From contig JAGTJM010000007.1 of the NCBI GenBank assembly GCA_020747015.1, positions 124,001 through 188,000 on the forward strand: DNA of 64,000 nt, read 5' to 3'. Source of the DNA: Pyrenochaeta sp. MPI-SDFR-AT-0127 (taxonomy: Eukaryota; Ascomycota; Dothideomycetes; Pleosporales; Cucurbitariaceae). A program made the position numbers and the translations under genes. Shown piece after piece: positions 37,856 to 47,670 of this stretch. Every line of letters starts with the position of its first letter. Positions within the stretch are counted from its first letter, which is position 1. Below the pieces are notes generated by a model that ran no database searches, was not told the DNA's origin, and was given only the letters and a program-made list of their open reading frames with translations.

Positions 37856-40800
37856 ATGGATAATATATTTAAGATTCCTAAGCTAAAAGGCTCTTCTAAT
37901 TTTGATATTTGGTCTATTAGAATAGAAGCTCTATTAGTTAAGGAGGGATATCTAGATATAGTTAATCAGGACTATACTCTAAATATAGATGATAACGATT
38001 TAGATTTATTAGCAGTTAGAGCTAATAAGGCTACTGCTTTTATTAAATTGTCCTTAGAGGACGGCCCTTTATTACAGGTTAGATTTGAAACTAATCCTTA
38101 TTTATTATGGAATAGTCTAGAAAACCTATATAAAGCTAAAGGCTTTAGTAGTGATTTCCTTATTTGTAAGGATCTAATAAATACTACTATAAATACTTAT
38201 AAAGGAAACTTAGAATTATATCTAAACGCCTTTAAAAGAATACTTAATAACCTTAAATCTAAGGCTATTAACCTACCTAATAAGTTTCTAATAGCTTTAT
38301 TATTAAATAACTTAAATAAAGACTACGATTACGTAGTAGCTATTATAACTCAAACTATTAGGCTAGACGATAGTACACTAGAAATTGACGATATTATATC
38401 TCAGTTATTAGATGAGTCTAGAAGGCTTAGTTCTATAAAATCTAGTAATACTAGCTATTATACTAATAAAAGTATTAGTTATAATAATAGCTATAATACT
38501 AGTAAAAATACTAGTAATAATAAAAAAGGCAGTTACTATAGTAACGATATAGAGATGTCTATGCAGACTAATAGTAGTAAAAATAATAAACCTCCTAAAA
38601 ATACTATTAAAAGCTGTAAATTCTGCTATAAGCAAGGACATTTAGAAAATAACTGCTATAAAAAATACCCAGAACTAAGAACTAGTTATAATACTAAAAA
38701 TAAGAGTATTAATAATACTAGTAAAAATATACTAAGTACTAGTTTAAATAATAAATATAAAACTAGTACTATAGACTTTATCTTAGATTCTGGAGCTACT
38801 ATACACACTAGTTATATAAAAGAGCTATTTACTAGTATTAGACCTACTAATATATCTATTAAGTGGGGTAATACTAATAATACTATTAAAGCTAGTGGTA
38901 TAGGAGATATAGACGTCTATTTTACTAGTACTAAGAAAGTAGTAAAACTAAAAGACGTTCTATTTATTCCTAGCCTAGGAGTTAACTTATTAAGTCTTAG
39001 TCTCATAACTAAGAAAGATTATAAGTTATCTTTTAATAAAGATAGTTGCTTTATCTATACGCCTAATAATACTTTATTAACTAAGGGTAGTTATAAAGAA
39101 GGCGTTAGTATTTTTAGTACTATAAGTACTAAGACTATTAACTATAATTATAATAATCCCTCTAGGATTATTAATACTATCCTAAATATAGAGGATAGTA
39201 AGAATAATAGTAAAGCTATAAGCCTAGAGGATATTAATAATCCTAGTAGTTCTATAATTCCTACTAGTAATAAGGAAATAGTATATAATAAAAATACTAT
39301 AGAACTTATACATAATAGGCTAGGACATATTAGTCTAAAAGCTATAAAACAGCTTCTTAATAAGACTAAAGGAGTAGATCTAGATCTAAAAGATATAGAG
39401 ACTGCTAGAGTTTCCTTAGATAATTGCTTAGTCTGTATTAAGGCTAAGCTAACTAAGAATATAAATAAAGAACCTAGTACTAAAGTCTTAGGCTATCTAG
39501 ATCTAATCTATATAGATATAGGAGGACCTATAACTCCTAGAACTTTTAGAGGTTATAAATACTATATAACTTTTAGAGATAGTTATACTAAGTACTTAGT
39601 CGTTAAGCTTCTTAAAACTAGAAAGAATACTAGAGAAGTTATAGAAAGTACTATAGTAGAACTAGAACTAGAGGCTATAAATAATAGTAATAACCCTAAT
39701 ATAAATAATAACTTTAATAATAATAAAGTTAAGGCTCTACAGCTAGATAACGAATTTAAATCTAAAGATTTAGATAGTTATTTATCTAATAAAGGGATAG
39801 AAACTAGATATTCTGCGCCTTATACTCCTGAACAAAATGGAGCTGCAGAAATTATTAATAGAGTACTACTAAATAAAGTTAGAGCTCTATTAATAACTAG
39901 TAATTTACCTAATAATTTATGGGGAGAAGCTATCTTAACAGCTACTTATCTATATAATAGAACTCCTAGTAGTTCTATTAGTTTTAATACCCCTTATTAT
40001 TTAAAATATAAAGAACTACCTAATCTAAGTAACCTTAGAATTTGGGGATCTTTAACTTATTATAAGGAACCTATTAATCTCCTTAAGAAACTAGATAATA
40101 GAGCTATACCTTACTATCTAATAGGCTATAAAGGCTCTAATATCTATAAACTATATAATTCTAGCTCTAATAAGTTTATCTACGCTAGAGATTGTAAAAT
40201 TATAGAGGGCTACTACTATAAGCAAAATAATAGTAGTAATATAAATAAGATTTTTACTAAACTAGAGGATCTAAGACTAGGTTCTAATATAGATAAGATA
40301 ACTAAATCTATAGAACCTAATAGCCTAGAACCTAGTAATCTAGAAACTAGTAATCTAGATAATAATATAGATCTAATTAACTCTGAGGAATCTGAAGACG
40401 AGTTAGTTAAGACTATAAGTAAACCTAGAAAAATCTTTAAGCCTCTAAATCCTAAAGTAATAGAAGATAATTATTCAGAAGACGAATTAGCAAATAATAC
40501 TTCTATTATTAAGGATAACTATAGTATTTTAAGTACTTCTATTATAATAGAAGATACTAATACTAATATTATAAATAATAACTTACGAGAGACTATAACT
40601 AATAGTTCTAGTAAAGTAGATATTTATAATAATACTATCCTAAAGTATATATTAAATATATACGATAATACTATTTTAGAACCTACTAGTTTTAAGGAGG
40701 TATTATTAAGAAAAGATAAAGATCTCTATCTAAAAGCTATGTACTTAGAAGTAGACGATCTACTTAATAATAATACTTGGAAACTAGTAACTAGGCCTAA

Positions 40801-42472
40801 TAATATAGCTGATAAAGCTATTTTAAGAGGTAGATGGGTCCTAAATAAAAAATATAACCTAGATAATACTATTAAAAAGTATAAGGCTAGGTGGGTAGCT
40901 AAAGGCTTTCTACAACGATATAATATAAATTATAAAGAAACCTTTGCTTCTACTAGTAAACCTAGTATTATTAGATTATTATTGTCTATTTTTTGCTATC
41001 TAGATTGGGAAATATATGCCTGGGATATAAAACAGGCCTTTCCTAATGCAGATATAGATAATAATAATATATATATACAACTACCTATAGGCTTAGAAAA
41101 CTATATCCTAGATAAGTTTCTAGATAGTAAAGATCTTAAAGATAAAGAACTACTAGAAGCTATCTATCTAGCTAAACAAACTAAGAACTATAATACTATA
41201 GTTTGTAATCTAAATAAAGCACTATATGGTTTAAAACAAGCTAGTAGACAGTGGCAGCTATTTTTAACTAAAATCTTAGAAGACTTAGGTTTTAGTAGTT
41301 TAAAAATAGATAATAGTATTTTTATTCATAATACTAGCCCTATTATACTAGCTACACACGTTGACGATATACTAGTATTTAGTAAAGATATAGATCTAGC
41401 TAATAGACTATATAAAAACCTAACTAGTATATCTAAATTAGCTGTTAGTAATCTAGGAGAAATAAAACAGTTCTTAGGCGTTGAAATAATTAGAGATAGA
41501 TCTAAGAAATCTATAATTATAACGCAAAGAAGCTTTATTTCTAAGATTCTAGCTAAATATAATAAACTAGATAATAAAGATAAAGATCTACCTATACCTC
41601 TAGGTATTAAACTATCTAAAAATCTAGAAACTAGTAAACTAGAAGATATTAATAGATACCAACAAGAACTAGGATCTCTTATCTATCTTACTATTTTTAC
41701 TAGGCCAGATCTAGTACAATCTATTAATTATTTAGCTCGTTTTATGTCTAATCCTAGCGTAGAACACTATAAATATTTAAATAATATTTGGAGCTATCTA
41801 TTAAAAACTAGATACCTAGGTCTAGACTTAACTCTAGAGCCTATACAACCTGAATCTATTATTAAAACTCAAAATAAAGACTTAATTTATAGTGACTATA
41901 TAAATAAGACTATTAATAATAAATATAACACTATTAATAGTATTAATTTATTAGGAGTTAGCGATTCAGATTGGGGGGGTGATATAGATTCTAGAAAGTC
42001 TACTACAGGCAATATATTTTTATTTAATAATAATAAAAATAACTATAATAATAGCGTAGCTATTAGCTGGCTATCTAAATTGCAAAAGACAGTAGCTCTT
42101 AGTTCTGCAGAAGCTGAATATATAGCTCTAAAAGAAGCTACTAAAGAATCTTTATATTTACAAAATTTTATAAAAGAGCTATTTAATTATAAGTCTATTA
42201 ATAAATACTCTATATTTAAGAAAGTAAATATAATTAAAACAGATAGTTTATCTGCTATAGAACTAGCTAAAAACCCTATTTATCACGCTAGGACTAAGCA
42301 CGTAGATATAACCTATCACTTTGTAAGAGATAATCTATTAAAAAACAATATAGATCTAGTATATGAGAATACTAGTACTATACTAGCAGATATCCTTACT
42401 AAGCCTACTAGTTTACCTAAGTTTTTAGACTTTAAAACTAGAATTAATCTTATAAATACTAAGGACTTATAA
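37856..42472 (+). CDS. Copia-2 gag-pol polyprotein, unit 2, intact, 1538 aa
   Basis: An uninterrupted 1538-codon frame begins 987 bp after LTR 2. Domains in order: UBN2/Copia-type Gag (about 1-240); a CCHC zinc knuckle with Cys254, Cys257, His262, Cys267; aspartic protease with DSG at 311-313; integrase zinc region (HNRLGHIS..CLVCIKAK) and core (YIDIGG, LQLDNEF, PYTPEQNGAAE giving D, D, E); reverse transcriptase (WDIKQAFPNADI, ALYGLKQASRQW, THVDDILVF); Ty1/Copia RNase H (SDSDWGGDIDSRKSTTG, ALSSAEAEYIAL, KTDSLSAIELAKNP, KHVDITYHFVRD). All key acidic residues are visible. Codon use is extreme: ATA, TTA, AAT, AGT and ACT dominate, and CpA-containing codons are rare. In 37861-38100 I count 39 TpA against 3 CpA and 6 TpG. 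The gene therefore has a RIP-like composition yet keeps its frame. Confidence 0.97.
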   Translation: MDNIFKIPKLKGSSNFDIWSIRIEALLVKEGYLDIVNQDYTLNIDDNDLDLLAVRANKATAFIKLSLEDGPLLQVRFETNPYLLWNSLENLYKAKGFSSDFLICKDLINTTINTYKGNLELYLNAFKRILNNLKSKAINLPNKFLIALLLNNLNKDYDYVVAIITQTIRLDDSTLEIDDIISQLLDESRRLSSIKSSNTSYYTNKSISYNNSYNTSKNTSNNKKGSYYSNDIEMSMQTNSSKNNKPPKNTIKSCKFCYKQGHLENNCYKKYPELRTSYNTKNKSINNTSKNILSTSLNNKYKTSTIDFILDSGATIHTSYIKELFTSIRPTNISIKWGNTNNTIKASGIGDIDVYFTSTKKVVKLKDVLFIPSLGVNLLSLSLITKKDYKLSFNKDSCFIYTPNNTLLTKGSYKEGVSIFSTISTKTINYNYNNPSRIINTILNIEDSKNNSKAISLEDINNPSSSIIPTSNKEIVYNKNTIELIHNRLGHISLKAIKQLLNKTKGVDLDLKDIETARVSLDNCLVCIKAKLTKNINKEPSTKVLGYLDLIYIDIGGPITPRTFRGYKYYITFRDSYTKYLVVKLLKTRKNTREVIESTIVELELEAINNSNNPNINNNFNNNKVKALQLDNEFKSKDLDSYLSNKGIETRYSAPYTPEQNGAAEIINRVLLNKVRALLITSNLPNNLWGEAILTATYLYNRTPSSSISFNTPYYLKYKELPNLSNLRIWGSLTYYKEPINLLKKLDNRAIPYYLIGYKGSNIYKLYNSSSNKFIYARDCKIIEGYYYKQNNSSNINKIFTKLEDLRLGSNIDKITKSIEPNSLEPSNLETSNLDNNIDLINSEESEDELVKTISKPRKIFKPLNPKVIEDNYSEDELANNTSIIKDNYSILSTSIIIEDTNTNIINNNLRETITNSSSKVDIYNNTILKYILNIYDNTILEPTSFKEVLLRKDKDLYLKAMYLEVDDLLNNNTWKLVTRPNNIADKAILRGRWVLNKKYNLDNTIKKYKARWVAKGFLQRYNINYKETFASTSKPSIIRLLLSIFCYLDWEIYAWDIKQAFPNADIDNNNIYIQLPIGLENYILDKFLDSKDLKDKELLEAIYLAKQTKNYNTIVCNLNKALYGLKQASRQWQLFLTKILEDLGFSSLKIDNSIFIHNTSPIILATHVDDILVFSKDIDLANRLYKNLTSISKLAVSNLGEIKQFLGVEIIRDRSKKSIIITQRSFISKILAKYNKLDNKDKDLPIPLGIKLSKNLETSKLEDINRYQQELGSLIYLTIFTRPDLVQSINYLARFMSNPSVEHYKYLNNIWSYLLKTRYLGLDLTLEPIQPESIIKTQNKDLIYSDYINKTINNKYNTINSINLLGVSDSDWGGDIDSRKSTTGNIFLFNNNKNNYNNSVAISWLSKLQKTVALSSAEAEYIALKEATKESLYLQNFIKELFNYKSINKYSIFKKVNIIKTDSLSAIELAKNPIYHARTKHVDITYHFVRDNLLKNNIDLVYENTSTILADILTKPTSLPKFLDFKTRINLINTKDL

Positions 42473-42692
42473 TTAGTTACTATAAACTTATAAGTTACTA
42501 AGTAAATAAGACTAAGGCTTAAAGACTAAAGAAGAAAAACTATAAAAAATAATATTTCCTAGTTTTATAAAGTCTATTACCTTAAACCTTCTATTTAAAA
42601 ACTATATATAAGTACTAGAGATATAATCTAGAAACTCTATATATATAAATATTTATAAAAATATTAAGTTATAAGAAATAAGCTTAAGGGGG

Positions 42693-43300
42693 TGTATAAA
42701 GTTTAGATACTTAAGATACTTAAACTATCTAAGCTTATTTTCTTTATTTAATTACGTAAGCTATATTAGAGCTTAGGTAATAAAACTTAGTACGATTTAC
42801 TCGCCTGTAAAATCTAATTAGATTAATATATAATTTATTATTCTAGCGTTACTATTAAGCGAGATATTAAGGAAAAGGCTTAACTCTAAGCTTAAGCCTT
42901 AAAGCTGTTGCTTGCAGAATAAGCTCCTGTTTGCGGAAGTTACTTTCCTTTATTCTTTATTTACTATTTTCAGCTAGAAATAAAGGGACTAATAATAATA
43001 ATAAACTGTTTGCAGTAACTATATACGCAAACAGTTATTATAAAGAAAACTCTGTCTAGTCTAGTAAGACCTAGACTTCTATATTTTATCTATAATAATA
43101 GCCTGTACCTCTTGTCTAAAATCTGTACCTAGCAAATAATCTATTCTATCCTACCTACCTTCTATCTAAAATATCTTTCTACTTATATAAGTAATCTTTA
43201 TTATTATCCTAAGAGCTAAGCCGCTGCTAGCCTATCTAGGTCACTAGGCTATTCTATTTATTAAAGAAAGTTACTTCCTCCTCTCCCTACTTTCTTTACA
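42693..43300 (+). repeat. Copia-2 LTR 3
   Basis: 608 bp, TGTATAAAG to TTTCTTTACA, preceded by the polypurine tract. Downstream sequence (TTAATAAAC) is not related to the internal region, so the array ends here. Confidence 0.93.
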
Positions 43301-43930
43301 TTAATAAACTACTATATTCCTCTAATTAATAGATTTAAGATTATTACTAAAGTTACTACTAAATTAAGTAAGAAGTTTAAGCTTATAAGGATAGACTCCT
43401 AATATTACTTCTTTAAGAGCTTAGTTACTATTATAGACTAGAGAAGTTACGCCTATAAAGCCCCTTACTAAAGAGTAAGAAAAGTAAGCTTAATAAATTA
43501 GAGAGGCGTTAGTAGTAATCTAGAGAGATATTCTAAATATATAGACTACTAATAGGTCTCTACCTCTTACTCTAGGACTAATTAGTTCTTAATATACCTA
43601 AGCTTCTATAAAGTTAATCTAGGTTAATACTAATACCCTTTAGGAGCTAGATATAGAAACTAATATAATTAATATATTATACCTAGAAGAAGAGGACTTA
43701 ACTAAAGAAGAAGAACTAGTATTTAAACTATATAAGAGCTACTACTATAAGAATACTACTATAGTCTTAGTATATATACTCTTATATATTAGTGTTTATA
43801 AGAAGCTTAAGATCTAAGACTAGCTTAAGATTCTTAAAGAATAGTACTATAAATCTATAAACTATAGCTAGTTATAAGATTAGAAAGGTAATAGTAGGAT
43901 TAACTTTAAGTAAGTCTATTTCTACTACCG
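43301..43930. other. TA-rich RIP-type block
   Basis: About 630 bp of TA-rich, CpA-poor sequence between the Copia-2 array and the pogo element. No gene is seen. Confidence 0.6.
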
Positions 43931-44018
43931 TACATCACGGGCGAGTGACGCATACGTGCGAGTGACGCACCATGCCAAGCCCCCATCAAAACGTATAGTC
44001 TACCACATTATCTACGTG

Positions 44019-45671
44019 ATGTCTCAACAACCTAACAATTTACCAGCTTCAAAAGAAGCTCGATTACAGCTTGCACTTCAGGCTATCAAACAAGACGTGA
44101 CACTTACCCAGCGACACGCTGCAGCTATCTACCAAGTCTCTGAAGCAACACTACGCCGACGACGCGCTGGAACTACCTTTCGACGTGACTGCACGCCTAA
44201 CTCAATGAAGTTGCTTAAGACTGAAGAGCAGGTAATTGTTAAGCATATACTTGATCTTAATGAGCGAGGATTCCCGCCCCGGCTTGCTGCTGTGAAAGAT
44301 ATGGCTGATTCTTTGCTTGCTGAGCGTCACCGAGACCCAGTCGGCCAGAACTGGGCTGCAACCTTTGTTAAACGCTCTCCTGAGCTTAAAGTAAAGTTTA
44401 ATCGAAAGTACGATTACAAGAGAGCCCTTTGTGAAGATCCTGAGATTATACGAGGCTGGTTCCGTTTAGTAAAGAATACTAAAGCTAAGCATGGTATCCT
44501 CGACGAAGACACCTACAATTTTGACGAGTCTGGCTTCATGATGGGCATGATATCAACTGGGGCAGTAGTCACAGGTGCTGAGCGTCGAGGACGGCCAAAA
44601 ACCGTTCAGCAGGGTAATCGAGAGTGGACGACAGTGATCCAAGGTGTCAACGCGATAGGCCGCTCAATTCCACCCTTCATCATCTTTCAAGGGAAGCACC
44701 ACCTTTCCGCCTGGTACAAAGAGGACGATCTACCTAGTGATTGGGTAATTGCAGTCTCTGAGAACGGCTGGACAACAAATAAGCTTGGTCTGCAGTGGTT
44801 GAAGCACTTTGATGAGCATACAAAGAGACGCACTGTTCGCTTAGTACGTTTGCTCATTATTGACGGCCATGAGAGCCACGAGTCGCTTGAATTCCAGCAA
44901 TACTGCAAGGACAACAAGATTATTACTCTCTGCATGCCTCCTCACTCGTCGCACTTGCTGCAGCCACTTGACGTTGGTTGTTTCTCGCCTTTGAAGACGG
45001 CGTACGGGCGCCAAGCCGAGAACCTAATGCGCAATCGGATCAACCACATCACGAAAATTGAGTTCCTACCATGTTTTATTGCTGCTTTTAAGGCTGCAAT
45101 TACAGAGAGCAATATCCTAGGAGGCTTTCGAGGCGCTGGCTTAGTTCCTCTCAACCCAGAGGCGGTGATATCGAAGCTTGATATCAAGTTGCGTACTCCT
45201 TCACCACTACCTGTCAACGACAGTACGTGGCACTCGCAAACACCAAGCAATTCCCTTGAATTTGGGTCTCAATCAAAGCTTATTCGAGAGAGGTTGCAAC
45301 GACACGTAGATAGCTCGCCTACTTCTATGATTGATGCCCTTGAAAAGTTCACAAAAGGGGCGGAGATGATGGCGCATTCAATGGTGTTGATGACCAAGCG
45401 CAACGCTGAGCTTCAAGCGGCTAACGAGGCCGCCACGCGACGTAAATCACACAAAAGAAAGCGAGTACAGAAGGAGGGGATCCTAACAGCTAGAGAGGGC
45501 CTATGTTTAACTACTCTAAAGGAGTTTGCTGCGCGTAGTGATGGGAAGGAGGCAAAGAAGAGGGCACGTGCTAATGCAGATGAGCCTACTCAAAGGCGCT
45601 GTGGACGCTGCGGCGAGGCTGGGCACAACTCGCGCACATGTAAGAAAGTAATAGAAGTAGATTCTAAATAA
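44019..45671 (+). CDS. Pogo/Fot1-type DDE transposase with C-terminal zinc knuckle, 550 aa, intact
   Basis: The ATG at 44019 gives 550 codons to TAA. The frame is also open upstream to a GTG at 43956, but that lies inside the terminal repeat, so the ATG is preferred. An N-terminal helix-turn-helix region (ALQAIKQDVTLTQRHAAAIY, then SEATLRRRRAG) precedes a CENP-B-type DNA-binding segment (RGFPPRLAAVKDMADSLL). The DDE core shows NFDESGFMMG, LLIIDGHESHES and SSHLLQPLDVGCFSPLK, giving the three expected acidic residues. The end carries CGRCGEAGHNSRTCKK, a CCHC zinc knuckle more usual in retroviral Gag. The enzyme would cut and paste the element at TA sites. No lesion is seen, but the right terminal repeat is split by a LINE, so the element's own mobility is doubtful even if the protein is made and could act in trans. 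Confidence 0.95.
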   Translation: MSQQPNNLPASKEARLQLALQAIKQDVTLTQRHAAAIYQVSEATLRRRRAGTTFRRDCTPNSMKLLKTEEQVIVKHILDLNERGFPPRLAAVKDMADSLLAERHRDPVGQNWAATFVKRSPELKVKFNRKYDYKRALCEDPEIIRGWFRLVKNTKAKHGILDEDTYNFDESGFMMGMISTGAVVTGAERRGRPKTVQQGNREWTTVIQGVNAIGRSIPPFIIFQGKHHLSAWYKEDDLPSDWVIAVSENGWTTNKLGLQWLKHFDEHTKRRTVRLVRLLIIDGHESHESLEFQQYCKDNKIITLCMPPHSSHLLQPLDVGCFSPLKTAYGRQAENLMRNRINHITKIEFLPCFIAAFKAAITESNILGGFRGAGLVPLNPEAVISKLDIKLRTPSPLPVNDSTWHSQTPSNSLEFGSQSKLIRERLQRHVDSSPTSMIDALEKFTKGAEMMAHSMVLMTKRNAELQAANEAATRRKSHKRKRVQKEGILTAREGLCLTTLKEFAARSDGKEAKKRARANADEPTQRRCGRCGEAGHNSRTCKKVIEVDSK

Positions 45672-45751
45672 ACTTTTATACCGTACAGCACGGTATAGTA
45701 CTATTATAAACTGTAGTGTTGAAAAGTTGGGATAGTTTTGATGGGGGCTTG

Positions 45752-45764
45752 GCATGGTGCGTCA
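45752..45764. repeat. LINE target-site duplication, left copy
   Basis: GCATGGTGCGTCA, repeated exactly at 47643-47655, flanks the LINE fragment and derives from the pogo right terminal repeat. Confidence 0.85.
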
Positions 45765-47642
45765 TTCATTCATTCATTCATTTTATCCTACTCGGTTTCA
45801 GCCGCGATTTCCGCAGCTATGCCCGGTGCAGCTGGCTTAGCGGACAGCCGACACGTCGCGAGAACATTGTTCCGCGCCGCCCCACGTCACTCCTGTAAAC
45901 AGGAGCCAGCTGTCCCTAGAGGCCTGCCGTTTACCCTCAACCATTATCTACATATGCTTTGCCGGCCATCTAGATACTGGTTCTACTAACTGGATGCTGT
46001 GCTTCTAGGTTCGTAGAGGCACTTGCCTCGTGTTTTGCGACCGCGATACCTTCAGTCTCCCCCCAGCACTCGGCTGTCGTCTACGCGTCTCTGATCCCCA
46101 CTTGCCCAAGGATCTGCGTCTGCTCTACAAATTCGATGGCTTTGGTGGCTAACTGTGGCTTGCTCAGGATGGCTCGGAGGTTGTGTCGTCCAGAGAGGTT
46201 GCCGAATACCTGGTTCCGGAGGTCCTTGTGCGTCCTGCAGCGGAGGAGGATGTGAGCGACGGTCTGCCGCCTCTCTCCACACTGGCATCGCGGGCTGGTG
46301 ACCCCTGGCACTCTCCGGCTGAAGAGGAAGTCATTGAGCCCAATTTTCTCTGTCCGCAGCTGCACCAGCAGGGCGCTCTCTCGCTTGCTGAGGCCTTCAT
46401 GGAGCTGGAGCACCTTCTTGGTAGGCCGTGGTGTGTGTCTATAGGTCGCTCTGCCCTTGTTCTCTGCTCTCCACTTGGCTGTCCACGCTCGCTCCGTCTG
46501 TGTCTTGCACCACTTCCTAAGTGTGGACTTGAGTGGGTATAACTTTGGAGGTGCTTCTGCTGGTGGACGTCTGCGGCCGTTTTCTCTCCACCCTGTGGCC
46601 TCCTTGGCGGCCTTGTCTGCGGCTTCGTTTCCCGGGATTCCGACGTGGGCCGGTATCCACCGGACTGTCACTGGCCATCCCCTGTCCTGGAGCTCCTGGA
46701 CTTGTCTCGCGATCTCCTCAAGGATGTAGGCTCCGGACCTTCCTTCCGCCTTTGCTATTGACCAGATGGCGGCTTGATTGTCTGTGTAGATAGCTACGTC
46801 TCGGCGCCCGCCGCCTTGTTCTACGTACTCTTGTGCTATCTGCAGTGCCAGGCTTATTCCTTGCAGCTCGGCTGCGTAAACTGTCGAGACAGTGTTTGGC
46901 CCCATGTGTACGGCGCGGGTCCGCTGGATGATTGGGCATACCGCTGCCGCGCCTGTCTCTCCATCTATGCCGCTGCCGTCCGTGTAGATGCTGAGGCACC
47001 GGCCCGTATCGTTCTTCCTATCATGTCGCTCTCTTGCTTTCTCGGCATTGTTCTCTATGTGCGTCGCTGGGCCTTGTCTCCATGGTGGGGTCATGAATGG
47101 TGGTATCGGCTCCTGGGTGTCGAAGCCTTGGCTTCGTCGGCTCTTCATGTCATCGTAGATCTTCTGCCAGGAGTTGGGGTGCCCCCTGCGTTTTCTGGTT
47201 GTGTTGGTAGGTTGCGCTGTGCCTGTCTTGAGGCCCGCCATGTCCGCCATGTCCTTGTTCGAGAGAAGCCGTGTGATAACGTCTGCGTTGTGTTTCCATA
47301 TCTGTTGCTCCATTGGCAGGAGGTGTGCTTCAATGTTTAGCGCGGCGCTCGATGTGGCTCTGTATGCCCCGCAGATGACTCTTGCTGCTCTCGCTTGGAT
47401 GCTCTGTAGGATTTCGAGTGTCTTTTTCGTGTATGTCTTTCCTCTCGTGCTCGCGTTGAACCAGACTGAGCACGCATACATCATCTGAGGGAGCGCAGTG
47501 CCTTCGTATATCCTACGCATGTCGACCAGTCCCACACCCCAGGTAGACCCCCCAATGCAGCTTAGTGCGTTCACTGTCTTTGTCGCCCTTTGTCTGATCT
47601 CTTCTATATGTTCCTTCCATCGGAGTTTGGTATCCAACGTTA
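45765..47642 (-). mobile_element. 5'-truncated Tad1-like LINE inserted in the pogo terminal repeat
   Basis: Read on the minus strand, the fragment begins abruptly inside ORF2 and ends in a TGAA-type tail (four-base units at about 45765-45780 next to a short A run). Exact 13-bp duplications flank it. A truncated 5' end, tail and variable-length duplication are the signature of target-primed reverse transcription. About 315 bp of 3' untranslated region follow the ORF2 stop at 46081. The insertion is younger than the pogo element. Confidence 0.9.
46081..47642 (-). CDS. LINE ORF2 C-terminal part: RT end, RNase H, zinc knuckle (about 520 aa, truncated)
   Basis: The frame is open for about 520 codons. 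It starts in the last part of a non-LTR reverse transcriptase (LDTKLRWKEHIEEI, RRIYEGTALPQMMYACSVW), continues into RNase H with YTDGSGIDG, AELQGISLA, YTDNQAAIWS and GNEAADKAAKEA (the D-E-D-D set), and ends with a CCHC knuckle CQCGERRQTVAHILLRC. This arrangement is typical of Tad1-like LINEs of filamentous fungi. The ATG at 47646-47644 belongs to the target duplication and is accidental. The endonuclease and RT active site are missing, so the copy is dead on arrival even though its frame has no stop. Confidence 0.9.
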
Positions 47643-47655
47643 GCATGGTGCGTCA
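47643..47655. repeat. LINE target-site duplication, right copy
   Basis: Exact match to 45752-45764; it continues into the outer part of the pogo right terminal repeat. Confidence 0.85.
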
Positions 47656-47670
47656 CTCGCCCGTGAGGTA

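Larger units (their letters stand above)
29836..43300 (+). mobile_element. Copia-2 tandem array: LTR-internal-LTR-internal-LTR
   Basis: Three LTRs of 608, 607 and 608 bp (29836-30443, 36263-36869, 42693-43300) separate two internal regions of 5819 and 5823 bp. The two units share one LTR, so this is not two separate insertions. Outer flanks (CTATA left, TTAAT right) do not match, so there is no target duplication for the whole array. Unequal LTR recombination or recombination of cDNA with a resident copy are the usual origins; a misassembled single element must also be considered. Composition is extremely TA-rich and hard to tell from the surrounding RIP-type DNA, yet the second unit has an intact gag-pol. 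Confidence 0.92.
43933..47668 (+). mobile_element. Pogo-2: pogo-type DNA transposon, interrupted by a LINE
   Basis: The left end (TA at 43931-43932, then CATCACGGGCGAGTGACGC) is matched inverted by the right end (CTCGCCCGTGAGG, TA at 47669-47670). The right terminal repeat also includes GATGGGGGCTTGGCATGG at about 45740-45757, now separated from its outer part by the LINE at 45765-47642. Without the LINE and its duplicated site the element is about 1.85 kb. The left terminal repeat is longer because a 17-bp offset duplication repeats GCGAGTGACGCA at 43941 and 43958. Composition is GC-balanced, so it postdates the RIP of the neighbouring block. Confidence 0.85.

Noticed and set aside
29831..43305. 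5-bp target duplication around the Copia-2 array
   Set aside because: The flanks CTATA and TTAAT do not match; a duplication cannot be claimed.
43956..44018. Longer pogo transposase starting at GTG 43956
   Set aside because: That start is GTG and lies inside the terminal inverted repeat; the ATG at 44019 precedes the first recognisable domain.
46774..47340. 188-codon plus-strand reading frame
   Set aside because: It is antisense to the LINE RNase H region, which has all expected catalytic residues on the minus strand.
47643..47646. Native start codon for the LINE ORF2 frame at 47646
   Set aside because: The ATG is part of the duplicated pogo target site, not of the LINE, whose ORF2 is 5'-truncated.
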